Shown here in pieces: positions 27,036 through 35,001 of a DNA stretch of 64,000 nt. Where the stretch lies: positions 207,214 to 271,213 of the forward strand of contig NZ_FOAG01000006.1 in the NCBI RefSeq assembly GCF_900109455.1, in the 5' to 3' direction. The notes under the pieces were generated by a model. It had not been told where the DNA came from. It saw nothing but the letters and a program-made list of their open reading frames with translations, and searched no databases. The translations under genes were made by a program, and so were the position numbers. The stretch comes from Roseovarius azorensis. Lineage in GTDB: Bacteria; Pseudomonadota; Alphaproteobacteria; Rhodobacterales; Rhodobacteraceae. Each line of letters starts with the position of its first letter. Within the stretch, counting starts at the first letter, position 1.

Positions 27036-27051
27036 TTTATCAATTGGTAAA
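27036..27051. promoter_or_regulatory. RutR-like operator upstream of preTA
   Basis: TTTATCAATTGGTAAA shares the arms of the 23548 operator with one mismatch (TTTATCA against TGGTAAA). It lies 52 bases before the preferred preT start and would bring preTA under the same repressor. Confidence 0.72.
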
Positions 27052-27143
27052 ATTTAGAATGAGGGTCAAAATTGCTTGCCCATGCTGCGGCAGGGCGGCT
27101 TGGTCTGAAATTCAGGACGGCTGAAGGGTGTGACGTACGACGC

Positions 27144-27911
27144 TCAGCGCGAGCGTTCGTGTTCGAATCGCTGGCGCGCGATCGCCTCGTTGCGGTCTGC
27201 CTTTTGCTGATCGGCGAGTGACTTCTCGACATAGTTCAGATGCGCGGTGACGGCGGCCTGGGCGGCCTCGGCGTCGCGCGCCTGAATGGCGGTGTTGATG
27301 GCGCGGTGCTGATCGAGCAGCGCTCCGCGCGTGGTGCGTTGTTTGAACATCACCTGACGATTGTAGAACACGCCTTCGCGCAGCAACTGGAACATCGAGC
27401 GCATCATGTGCAGCATGATCACGTTGTGACTGGCCTCGATGATCGCCATGTGGAACTCTGCGTCGAGCCGGGCTTCGTCTGCCGGGTTGGTCTTGCGGTG
27501 TGCCGCTTCCATCTTGTCCATGATGGTCTGGATCACCTGTCGATCCGTGTCCGAGGCCAGTTTTGCCGCGCGGCAGGCGGCCAGCCCCTCAAGGTCACGG
27601 CGAAAGGCGATGTAGTCGAACACCGCCTCGTCATGCTCGGCGAAGAGCCGGATCAGGGCCTCGGAAAACGCGCTGCCCAGCACATCGGCGACGTAGACAC
27701 CGGCCCCGGCGCGGGAGGTCAGCAGGCCCTTTTCCTGTAGCTCCGCGACGGCCTCGCGCAGAGAGGGGCGCGAGACACCCAGTTTCTCGGCCAGTTCCCG
27801 CTCGGCGGGCAGACGTTCGCCGGGACGCAGGATACCGCGCAAAACGAGTTTCTCGATCTGCCGGGTGACGGCGGTTGAGAGTTTCTCGGGAGTGACTTTC
27901 TGAAAAGGCAT
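27144..27911 (-). CDS. GntR-family regulator, FadR/PdhR subgroup
   Basis: The 255-residue protein has an N-terminal winged helix domain (about residues 8-75, LVLRGILRPGERLPAERELAEKLGVSRPSLREAV) and an FCD ligand domain with metal-binding Asp/His residues (DAEFHMAIIEASHN and HRAI). FCD regulators respond to carboxylates such as pyruvate, lactate or glycolate. No likely target operon touches it: preT runs away in the same direction and cobO is in tandem upstream. A TGGTCA-N7-TGACCA palindrome upstream of its start suggests autoregulation. The ATG at 27911 is preferred to an upstream TTG. Confidence 0.85.
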   Translation of the reverse strand: MPFQKVTPEKLSTAVTRQIEKLVLRGILRPGERLPAERELAEKLGVSRPSLREAVAELQEKGLLTSRAGAGVYVADVLGSAFSEALIRLFAEHDEAVFDYIAFRRDLEGLAACRAAKLASDTDRQVIQTIMDKMEAAHRKTNPADEARLDAEFHMAIIEASHNVIMLHMMRSMFQLLREGVFYNRQVMFKQRTTRGALLDQHRAINTAIQARDAEAAQAAVTAHLNYVEKSLADQQKADRNEAIARQRFEHERSR

Positions 27912-27930
27912 GTCTTCACTCTGGTACAAT

Positions 27931-27949
27931 TGGTCAGATCATATGACCA
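27931..27949. promoter_or_regulatory. Palindrome upstream of the GntR gene
   Basis: TGGTCA-GATCATA-TGACCA is a perfect six-base inverted repeat with a seven-base centre, and a further TGGT lies at 27922-27925. TGGT/ACCA half sites are usual for FadR/PdhR-type regulators. It is 20 bases before the start codon and is probably an autoregulatory operator. Confidence 0.6.
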
Positions 27950-27977
27950 CCGGGGCAATCGGGCAAGCGTGCTGTGG

Positions 27978-28589
27978 TCAGAACTCGACACCCGGCTGCG
28001 CCTTGACGCCCTGATCGCGGAACGGGTGCTTGATCTCCTTCATCTCGCTGACCAGATCGGCGATTTCGATGAGTTCGGGCTTGGCGTTGCGCCCGGTCAG
28101 CACCACATGCGTCATCGGCGGTTTTTCCTCGGTCAGAAAGCGCACCACGTCCGCGATATCGAGATAGTCGTAGCGCAGCGCGATGTTGATCTCGTCCAGC
28201 AGCACCATGCTGTTGGCGTCGTCGCGGATCAGATCCTTGGCCTTGTGCCATGCCGCCTGCGCCATTTCCGTATCGCGGACGCGGTCCTGCGTTTCCCAGG
28301 TGAAGCCCTCGCCCATCGTGTGAAAGGCGCAGACATCGGCAAAGCGTTCTTTCAGCAGGCTGCGTTCGCCGCTGGGCATGCTGCCCTTGATGAACTGCAC
28401 CACGGCGCATTGCATGCCGTTGCCGATGCAGCGCAGGATCATGCCAAAGCCGGAACTGCTCTTGCCCTTGCCATTGCCGGTATGGACGATGATGAGGCCC
28501 TTTTCGCCGGTCTTGGTGGCCATCATTTTGTCGCGCGCGGCCTTGATGCGGATCATTTTCTGCGTGTGGCGTTCGGGGTCGTGGGTCAT
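27978..28589 (-). CDS. cobO: Cob(I)yrinic acid a,c-diamide adenosyltransferase
   Basis: This 203-residue cytoplasmic enzyme transfers the adenosyl group of ATP to the cobalt of corrinoids, in cobalamin synthesis and salvage. The P-loop variant HTGNGKGKSSSG is near residue 36, followed by QFIKG, the WETQD region and LLDEINIAL, all typical of CobO/BtuR. The start ATG has a GGAGCCGCCC ribosome site. No cobalamin riboswitch is seen upstream. The gene is divergent from a small lipoprotein gene. Confidence 0.94.
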   Translation of the reverse strand: MTHDPERHTQKMIRIKAARDKMMATKTGEKGLIIVHTGNGKGKSSSGFGMILRCIGNGMQCAVVQFIKGSMPSGERSLLKERFADVCAFHTMGEGFTWETQDRVRDTEMAQAAWHKAKDLIRDDANSMVLLDEINIALRYDYLDIADVVRFLTEEKPPMTHVVLTGRNAKPELIEIADLVSEMKEIKHPFRDQGVKAQPGVEF

Positions 28590-28681
28590 GGGCGGCTCCT
28601 TGGAAAGATCGGGGGCAAAGGAAGGTGACGATAGGACGCCAGGCGGTCGCGGGCAAGGCATCGCATGCCGGGTGCGCGGCG

Positions 28682-28696
28682 TTAAGGGGATGTTAA
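28682..28696 (-). promoter_or_regulatory. CtrA-type box upstream of the lipoprotein gene
   Basis: TTAA-N7-TTAA is present exactly, and on the minus strand it reads TTAACATCCCCTTAAC, matching the full CtrA consensus TTAA-N7-TTAAC. It lies 26 bases before the lipoprotein start and about 93 bases before cobO on the other strand. Confidence 0.6.
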
Positions 28697-28721
28697 TCAT
28701 ATCCGATACAGGGTCCGCGGC

Positions 28722-29105
28722 ATGCGCGGATTTGTTGTGATACTCATGGCGGCACTTGCCGGGTGCAACACACCCGGTCCCGAGTTTCGCGGGACAGACC
28801 CGGTAAGGGCGCAGGTCGGGCGGAGCGTTTTCGATGTGCGTGTCGACGGCACAAGGGCGCAGGCAATCCGGGTCAATTCCGAATGGGCGCCACGGCTGGA
28901 GGCGGTGGCGCCGCGCGGGGCCGCGGCCATCGCGCAGGTGAGCGGCTGCCGGGTGGTGCGCGTCTGGGGCGATCAGGCGGTGATGGTGGCCGAGATTGAT
29001 TGCGGAGAGGGCGCCGCCCTCCTGCCCAGGGGGCATGCCTATGACTGTGAACTGGATCATATCCATGGCGGCTATGCCGAGTTGATCTGCACACCGAGAC
29101 ATTGA
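28722..29105 (+). CDS. Small predicted lipoprotein of unknown function
   Basis: The 127-residue product begins with a short hydrophobic signal and a lipobox LAGC (Cys at residue 15), so it is probably lipid-anchored. The mature part has a short all-beta appearance with three further Cys (GCRVVRVW, DCGEG, DCELDH/ICTPRH) that may form disulfides. It has no domain I recognise. A CtrA-type box lies 26 bases before the start, hinting at cell-cycle or motility-linked control. Confidence 0.75.
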   Translation: MRGFVVILMAALAGCNTPGPEFRGTDPVRAQVGRSVFDVRVDGTRAQAIRVNSEWAPRLEAVAPRGAAAIAQVSGCRVVRVWGDQAVMVAEIDCGEGAALLPRGHAYDCELDHIHGGYAELICTPRH

Positions 29106-29201
29106 CCGACTGCGCGGTTGCCGCTTGAATGAATGCCGGGTTTGCGGCACAGAGCGGCCAGAGCGACCCGGCAGCGGGTGCACAGCCGAAAGGGTACGAT
29201 C

Positions 29202-29369
29202 ATGGATTACAAAGCAGCAGGCGCGCCCAAAAAGGGCAACAAGATTCCGCGTCACAAGGAGCATAACGCGCCCGGATCGGAGAAGAACCCGTTTGGCAAG
29301 CGCCCTTCCAAGGAAGAGTTGGTTGCCCGGCTCAAGGCCAAGGCTGAAAAGTCCGCGAAAGAGGGCTAG
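29202..29369 (+). CDS. Small basic conserved-looking protein (55 residues)
   Basis: The product MDYKAAGAPKKGNKIPRHKE... is 55 residues, Lys-rich and without hydrophobic segments; the last 20 residues form a charged helix (KEELVARLKAKAEK). The ATG at 29202 follows AAAGGGTACGATC, a good ribosome site, and earlier in-frame codons are poor. The last four bases overlap the stop of the convergent GNAT gene (CTAG). Small lysine-rich proteins of this kind occur in roseobacters, but I know no function; RNA or DNA binding is only a guess. Confidence 0.72.
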   Translation: MDYKAAGAPKKGNKIPRHKEHNAPGSEKNPFGKRPSKEELVARLKAKAEKSAKEG

Positions 29370-29830
29370 AGGGTCTTTTCCAGAAACAGCGACGAGGGCG
29401 CGGCGGGATAGTCGCCGAAGGGTCCGCGCGGGACAAAGTCGTGGCGTTCATAGAGCCGGTGCGCCGCGTGCAATTTGTCGCCGGTCTCAAGCCGGAGATA
29501 GTGTAGATCAAGGTTGCGCGCCTCTTCTTCGATCCGGCGCAGCAGGGCGTCGGCGATGCCACGGCCACGGGCCGAGTCGTCCACGAACATGGATTTCACC
29601 TCGCCATAGCCGCGCCTGAGCGCCAATGCGCCGGTGCCGAGAACGCGGTCGCCGATCCGGGCGGTAAAGAAGCGGATGTCCGGCGCGCAGAGCGCGTCGA
29701 TGTCGAGAAAGAAATTCTCTTCGGGTGGAAACAGCGATTGCATCAGCGCGTGGCTGGCGCGCAGCAGGGCCACCGTGCCGGGCTCGCGGGGATCACCGTA
29801 GCCGATGTGCAGCGTGGCGTCGGGGGTCAT
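29366..29830 (-). CDS. GNAT-family N-acetyltransferase
   Basis: The 154-residue protein has a single GNAT fold. The acetyl-CoA pyrophosphate loop is visible as VDDSARGRGIADALL (about residues 85-100, with the (Q/R)-x2-G-x-(G/A) pattern RGRGIA), followed by the LRLETGDKLHAAHRLYERHDF C-terminal region typical of PhnO/YkkB-type acetyltransferases. The substrate, small molecule or protein, is unknown. It is tandem with the HupE-like gene, 13 bases downstream of it, so the two may be co-transcribed. Confidence 0.86.
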   Translation of the reverse strand: MTPDATLHIGYGDPREPGTVALLRASHALMQSLFPPEENFFLDIDALCAPDIRFFTARIGDRVLGTGALALRRGYGEVKSMFVDDSARGRGIADALLRRIEEEARNLDLHYLRLETGDKLHAAHRLYERHDFVPRGPFGDYPAAPSSLFLEKTL

Positions 29831-29843
29831 GGCGGTCCTGATC

Positions 29844-30488
29844 TCAGCCTGCGATCATCGCCAGAACCGGGGTCTCGATGGCCTCAAGGCACAAGAACAA
29901 CCCGATGCCTGCAATCATGGCACCGGCAAGGCGGGCGTTGATCGCGTCCGCCTCGGTCGCGCCGAGAAATTTCCCGGCGGCCCGCCCTGCGGCGAGCGCG
30001 ATCACATATTGCACCAGCCCCAGCCCGATGAGGTAGCCGATCAGGACCGGGATGCCTGCGCCGCCTTCCTGCGCCGCGAGGGTGTCACCGAAGGCAGAGC
30101 CGTGAAACAGGCCGAAGCCTGCGAAAATCGCGATGGCGCCGCCGGTGGACAGCGCGCGGCCCGACAGGATGACGCCGCCAAGCACCAGCAGCGAAAGTGC
30201 GATCATCGCCTCCTTGAGCGGCAATCCCAGACCGGCATACATCAGGCCGCAGCCAAGCAGCATGGCGGCGATATAGCCTGCGGGGGCCAATATCGGGCGC
30301 GGAGTGAAGCGCGCGGCAATGCCCATCGCGATGACAAAGAAGAGATGATCGAACCCCAGAACCGGATGGCCGAGGCCCGAGAGCACCCCCTGGCCAAAGG
30401 TGATCATCGGCGCACCCGCAAGCGGATGATGCGCCAGCGCGGGTGACGCGGCCATGATGATGGCGGCGACGGCGCAGGGCTTTTTCAT
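29844..30488 (-). CDS. HupE/UreJ-family metal permease
   Basis: The 214-residue protein has a signal-like N terminus ending in ALAHHPL and about six further transmembrane segments. The family signature HPVLGFDHLFFVIAMG in the first spans and FGLFHGSAFGD later carry the conserved His and Asp residues proposed to bind nickel or cobalt. HupE/UreJ proteins import Ni or Co, and a cobalt role is plausible with cobO nearby, but no hydrogenase, urease or B12 riboswitch is visible, so the metal is undecided. Confidence 0.86.
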   Translation of the reverse strand: MKKPCAVAAIIMAASPALAHHPLAGAPMITFGQGVLSGLGHPVLGFDHLFFVIAMGIAARFTPRPILAPAGYIAAMLLGCGLMYAGLGLPLKEAMIALSLLVLGGVILSGRALSTGGAIAIFAGFGLFHGSAFGDTLAAQEGGAGIPVLIGYLIGLGLVQYVIALAAGRAAGKFLGATEADAINARLAGAMIAGIGLFLCLEAIETPVLAMIAG

Positions 30489-30637
30489 GTATCGTCCCTC
30501 CGGCTTTGGGAAAATTCCCGCTGCAAACGGGTCTGGTATGCAGAGCCGGACGCCATGCGTCAACGTCGATTGTGGGCGGATCAGGTCATGTTCCAATGGC
30601 GGCAGGGTTGGCGCCGACGGAGTTTGCCGCAATATTG

Positions 30638-30646
30638 TGTGGATAA
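30638..30646 (-). promoter_or_regulatory. Perfect DnaA-box sequence upstream of smc
   Basis: TGTGGATAA is the complement of the strict DnaA box TTATCCACA. It is a single copy about 100 bases before smc, without the cluster of boxes or AT-rich unwinding region of an origin. It could be chance or a DnaA-regulated promoter site. Confidence 0.35.
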
Positions 30647-30745
30647 CTGGTCGGTGCGCCCCATATGCGGTGGTTCGCCGTTGACAGACGCAGGCCCCGC
30701 CGCCCACAATTCCGGGATAGTGGAATCACCGGGCCAGAGATAAGC

Positions 30746-33700
30746 GTGCAGTTTTCCAAACTCAGATTGACCGGCTTCAAGAGCTTTGTCGATCCGACCG
30801 ACCTGATCATCGCCGATGGGTTGACGGGTGTGGTGGGGCCGAACGGCTGTGGCAAGTCGAATCTGCTGGAGGCGCTGCGCTGGGTGATGGGCGAGAACCG
30901 GCCCACGGCGATGCGTGGCGACGGGATGGAGGATGTGATCTTTGCCGGGGCCGCCACGCGGCCCGCGCGCAATTTCGCCGAAGTGGTCATTCATCTCGAC
31001 AATTCCGAACGTCTGGCGCCTGCGGGTTTCAACGAGGCCGACCACCTGGAGATCGTGCGCCGGATCACCCGCGATGTGGGCAGCGCCTACAAGCTGAACG
31101 GCAAGGATGTGCGCGCGCGCGATGTGCAGATGCTGTTTGCCGATGCATCGACGGGGGCGCATTCGCCCGCGCTGGTGCGGCAGGGGCAGATTTCGGAGTT
31201 GATCAACGCCAAGCCGAAATCGCGGCGGCGCATTCTGGAAGAGGCGGCGGGAATTTCCGGCCTCTATCAGCGCCGTCATGAGGCCGAGTTGAAATTGCGG
31301 GCTGCGGAGACGAACCTCACGCGCGTCGATGACGTTGTCGAGCAACTGGCAGCACAACTGGCGCAATTGGCGCGGCAGGCGAAGCAGGCGGCGCGTTACA
31401 GGCAGATCGGCGAGGAGTTGCGGCTGGCCGAGGGGCTGTTGCTCTGGCGACGCTGGAAAGAGGCCGATCTGGCGCGGGCGCGCGCCGAGGACGAGTTGCG
31501 CGAGCGCACCACGGCGGCGGCCCGGTCCGAGGCGGCGGCGCGCGAGGCCGGCAGGCTGCGCGCCAAGGCCGAAGAGGCGCTGCCCGGACTGCGCGAGGAA
31601 GAGGCGATCGCGGCGGCCATCCTGCAGCGCCTGACTGTTCAGCGCGATATCCTGCGCGATCAGGAGGCAAGCGCCCGCGACCGGATCGAGATGCTGACTG
31701 GCCGGATCGAGCAACTGGCCCGCGACATCGAGCGCGAGACCGGCCTCAACCGGGACGCGGTCGAGACCATCGCGCGGCTCGACTGGGAAGCGGCGGAACT
31801 GGCCAAAGGGGCCGAGGGGCAGGAGGCGCTGCTGGAGGCGGCGCAGGCCGAGGCGCGAGACGCGGCGCGGGTGTTGCAGGAGCGTGAGAACGACCTGAGC
31901 CAGATGACCGAGGACCTGGCGCGCCTTGCCGCACGCCATCAATCGGCGCAGCGCCTGCTGGAAGACTGCCGCAAGACGTTGGCCAAGAGCGAGGCAGAGG
32001 CGGAGCGCGCCCGCGCGGCGCAGACCGAGGCGCGCACGGCGCTCGATACGGCGATCAGCGATCATGGCGTGGCGGTCGAGGCCGAGCGCCGCGCCGTGGC
32101 GGCGGCAGAGGCGGCAGAGGTCGCACTGGTGGCCGCCGACGAGGCGCGCACAGAGGCGCAGGCGCATGAGGCCGAAGCCCGCGCCGCCCGCTCCGAAGCC
32201 GAAGGCGAGTTGAACGCCCTGCGCGCCGAGGTGACGGCGCTGGCAAGGCTGGTGCAGCGTGATACCGCCGAGGGCGGGCAGGTCATGGACCGGCTGCGCG
32301 TCGCGCAAGGCTATGAAAAGGCGTTGGGTGCGGCATTGGCAGACGATCTGCGCGCGCCCGAGGTCGGGGTGGACGGGCCGTCGGGCTGGACCGTCCTGCC
32401 GGGTTATCCCGCGCCACAATCCCTGCCCGAAGGCGTGAGCGCGCTCAGCGCGCATGTTTCCGTGCCTGCCGTGCTGGCGCGGCGGATGGCGCAGATCGGG
32501 CTGGTCGATGCGGATGACGGTGCACGCCTGCAGGCGCAGTTGAAGCCCGGTCAGCGGCTGGTCAGCATCGAGGGCGATCTGTGGCGGTGGGATGGTTTCC
32601 GGGCCTGGGCCGAGGATGCGCCGAGCGCGGCGGCCCTGCGCCTGCAGCAGTTGAACCGTCTGGAGGAACTCAAGCAGCAGTTGGAGCATGCGACGGCGCG
32701 GGCTGATGGCGCGATGCGGGCGCATGAGGCGTTGCGCGTGACGCTGACGCAGCGCACCGAGGAGGATCGCGTGGCGCGCGAGGCGCGGCGGGCGGCGGAT
32801 GCGGCTGTGAACGAGGCCAACCGCGCGCTGAGCCGGGCCGAGGCCGATCGGAATCTGGCAGGCTCGCGGCTCGAATCTCTGGGCCTTGCGGTTGCCCGCC
32901 ATGAAGAAGAGGCGATGGCGGCGCGCAAGGGTCTGTCAGAGGCTGAGAAGGGGGTGGCCGGTCTGGGGGATCTCGACGCGGCGCGTGCGGATCTCGAAGA
33001 CATCAAGATGACGGTCGAAGCCGCGCGCATGACCATGATGGCCAAACGCTCGGCGGCGGATGAATTGCGCCGCGAGGGCGAACGTCGCACCCGTCGCAGT
33101 CAGGAGATCACCAAGGAAGTCAGTGGCTGGCGGCACCGTCTGGAAACGGCGGAAAAACGCAGTGCGGAACTTGCCGAACGCAAGGCGGCGTCAGAGGCCG
33201 AACTGACCGAGGCAAGTGCCGCGCCCGAGATCCTGAGCGCCAAGCGCGCCGAACTGGGTGAGGAAATCACCCGCAGCGAGGCGCGCCGCGCCGCCGCCGC
33301 CGATGCGCTCTCGACAGCCGAGGGTGTGGCGCGGCAGGCGGCGCTGGATGAACGCGAGGCAGAGCGGCTGGCCTCGGAGGCGCGCGAGATGCGGGCGCGC
33401 GCCGAAGCGCGTGTGGATGCCGCGCGCGAGACGCTGGATCTGGCGTCGGAGCGCATTCACGAGGCGCAGGAGGTGACGCCCGAGGCGCTGCTCGACAGCC
33501 TCGGGGCCGATCCCGATGCAATGCCTGCCTCGGATGTCATCGAGGCGGATGTGAACCGTCTCAAGCGGCAGCGCGATGCGCTTGGCGCCGTCAACCTGCG
33601 CGCCGAAGAGGATGCGCGCGAGGTCGAGGCCGAACATATCGCGCTGATCACCGAAAAGATTGATCTGGAAGAGGCGATCAAGACCCTGCGCAGCGGTATT

Positions 33701-34201
33701 GCCAGTCTGAACCGCGAGGGGCGCGAGCGGCTGTTGACCGCGTTCGAGCAGGTGAATTCGAATTTCACGCTGCTGTTCCGGCATCTGTTCGGTGGCGGCG
33801 AGGCCAGTCTGGTGCTGGTCGAGAGCGACGATCCGCTCGAGGCGGGGCTGGAGATCATGTGCCAGCCACCGGGCAAGAAACTGGCGACGCTGAGCCTTTT
33901 GTCCGGTGGCGAGCAGACGCTGACGGCGCTGGCGCTGATCTTTGCGGTATTTCTGGCCAATCCCGCCCCGATTTGTGTGCTCGACGAGGTCGATGCGCCG
34001 CTGGACGACGCCAACGTGACGCGGTTCTGTGATCTGCTGGACGAGATGTGCCGCCGCACCGAAACCCGCTTTCTGATCATCACCCACCATGCGGTGACGA
34101 TGAGCCGGATGGATCGCCTCTATGGTGTGACGATGGCCGAGCAGGGGGTCAGCCAGCTTGTTTCGGTCGATCTGCGCAAGGCCGAGCAGATGGTGGCGTG
34201 A
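30746..34201 (+). CDS. smc: Chromosome segregation protein SMC
   Basis: This 1151-residue condensin ATPase compacts and segregates the chromosome with ScpA and ScpB. The N-terminal Walker A GPNGCGKSN is near residue 32. Two long coiled-coil arms, rich in Ala, Glu and Arg, flank a hinge (about residues 520-660, GYEKALGAALADDLRAPEVG), and the C-terminal head shows the signature LSGGEQTLTALAL and Walker B ICVLDEVDAPLDDAN. The start is placed at the GTG 30746 because VQFSKLRLTGFKSF is the usual SMC N terminus; an in-frame extension of 27 codons upstream is not conserved in character. Confidence 0.95.
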   Translation: MQFSKLRLTGFKSFVDPTDLIIADGLTGVVGPNGCGKSNLLEALRWVMGENRPTAMRGDGMEDVIFAGAATRPARNFAEVVIHLDNSERLAPAGFNEADHLEIVRRITRDVGSAYKLNGKDVRARDVQMLFADASTGAHSPALVRQGQISELINAKPKSRRRILEEAAGISGLYQRRHEAELKLRAAETNLTRVDDVVEQLAAQLAQLARQAKQAARYRQIGEELRLAEGLLLWRRWKEADLARARAEDELRERTTAAARSEAAAREAGRLRAKAEEALPGLREEEAIAAAILQRLTVQRDILRDQEASARDRIEMLTGRIEQLARDIERETGLNRDAVETIARLDWEAAELAKGAEGQEALLEAAQAEARDAARVLQERENDLSQMTEDLARLAARHQSAQRLLEDCRKTLAKSEAEAERARAAQTEARTALDTAISDHGVAVEAERRAVAAAEAAEVALVAADEARTEAQAHEAEARAARSEAEGELNALRAEVTALARLVQRDTAEGGQVMDRLRVAQGYEKALGAALADDLRAPEVGVDGPSGWTVLPGYPAPQSLPEGVSALSAHVSVPAVLARRMAQIGLVDADDGARLQAQLKPGQRLVSIEGDLWRWDGFRAWAEDAPSAAALRLQQLNRLEELKQQLEHATARADGAMRAHEALRVTLTQRTEEDRVAREARRAADAAVNEANRALSRAEADRNLAGSRLESLGLAVARHEEEAMAARKGLSEAEKGVAGLGDLDAARADLEDIKMTVEAARMTMMAKRSAADELRREGERRTRRSQEITKEVSGWRHRLETAEKRSAELAERKAASEAELTEASAAPEILSAKRAELGEEITRSEARRAAAADALSTAEGVARQAALDEREAERLASEAREMRARAEARVDAARETLDLASERIHEAQEVTPEALLDSLGADPDAMPASDVIEADVNRLKRQRDALGAVNLRAEEDAREVEAEHIALITEKIDLEEAIKTLRSGIASLNREGRERLLTAFEQVNSNFTLLFRHLFGGGEASLVLVESDDPLEAGLEIMCQPPGKKLATLSLLSGGEQTLTALALIFAVFLANPAPICVLDEVDAPLDDANVTRFCDLLDEMCRRTETRFLIITHHAVTMSRMDRLYGVTMAEQGVSQLVSVDLRKAEQMVA

Positions 34202-34293
34202 AGCCGGTTTCGCGCAGCTGAGGGCCAGGCTGTTCTTGCCTGTATGGCGTATCGGGTGTCGCTGCCTGCATCTTGATGATGATTTGCCGCCCT

Positions 34294-34327
34294 CCACAAC
34301 TTATTGCATATATCCACAACAAATTGC
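34294..34327 (+). promoter_or_regulatory. Direct repeat with 20-base period upstream of ybjN-like gene
   Basis: CCACAACTTATTGC (34294-34307) and CCACAACAAATTGC (34314-34327) are two 14-base copies with two differences, spaced exactly 20 bases start to start. That period puts both copies on the same face of the helix, as for a dimeric regulator that binds direct repeats. The ybjN-like gene starts 130 bases further on. Confidence 0.45.
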
Positions 34328-34456
34328 TTTACACCCTGCCTGAAAGGCCGCACCATATCTGGTATGGACGGTGGGAATAGCCCCCGTTCGTAGAGCAGGC
34401 ACCTAGCGCTTGGGGGTGCAACGCCATCCCTGCGCTATAGCAAATGAGGCGGCGCC

Positions 34457-34957
34457 ATGGGACTTTCCGAGCAGTTCTTGCAGGATGACATCCACCCTAT
34501 CGACATAGTCGAGCATATTGCCGAGCATCACGACTGGGAGTTTGACCGCATCGGTGACGATCAGATCGCGATGGCTGTCGAGGGACAGTGGCGCACCTAT
34601 TCGATCACGCTGGCGTGGTCGGGCTATGACGAGACGCTGCGCCTGGTCTGCACGTTCGACATGGAGCCGCCCGAGTCCAGGCTGCCGGTGCTGCATGAGA
34701 TGCTCAACAGCATCAACGACCAGTGCTGGGCGGGGGCGTTTACCTGGTGGGACGAGCAGAAGCTGATGGTCTATCGCTATGGCCTGGTGCTGGCGGGCGG
34801 GCAGGTGGCCAGCCCCGAGCAGATTGACACCATGTTGAACGCGGCGGTGATGAGCGCAGAGCGGTATTATCCGGCGTTGCAACTGGCGATCTGGGGTGGG
34901 AAATCCCCGCGCGATGCGATGCAGGTCGCCATTGCAGAGGCCTATGGACGCGCGTAA
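34457..34957 (+). CDS. YbjN-domain protein
   Basis: The 166-residue protein is a YbjN/DUF1790-type domain with the features HPIDIVEHIAEHHDWEFDRI at the N terminus and a CTFDMEPPESRLPVL core. YbjN proteins resemble type III secretion chaperones in fold and have been linked to stress and motility regulation in E. coli, but their molecular role is unclear. A GAGGCGG ribosome site precedes the ATG. It lies upstream of proC by 44 bases and may be co-transcribed. Confidence 0.85.
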   Translation: MGLSEQFLQDDIHPIDIVEHIAEHHDWEFDRIGDDQIAMAVEGQWRTYSITLAWSGYDETLRLVCTFDMEPPESRLPVLHEMLNSINDQCWAGAFTWWDEQKLMVYRYGLVLAGGQVASPEQIDTMLNAAVMSAERYYPALQLAIWGGKSPRDAMQVAIAEAYGRA

Positions 34958-35001
34958 CACTGGCCCCCGCGAAATGATCTGAACGACGTGGGGGCGATAC
35001 G

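Noticed and set aside
30489..30745. Search for a cobalamin riboswitch in front of the HupE-type gene
   Set aside because: No B12-box-like sequence was seen on the minus strand; only a small CCCG/CGGG hairpin.
30581..32902. A 773-codon frame antisense to smc, and similar long antisense frames elsewhere
   Set aside because: They mirror coding strands with strong third-position GC bias, have low-complexity Arg/Gln/His-rich products and no ribosome sites.
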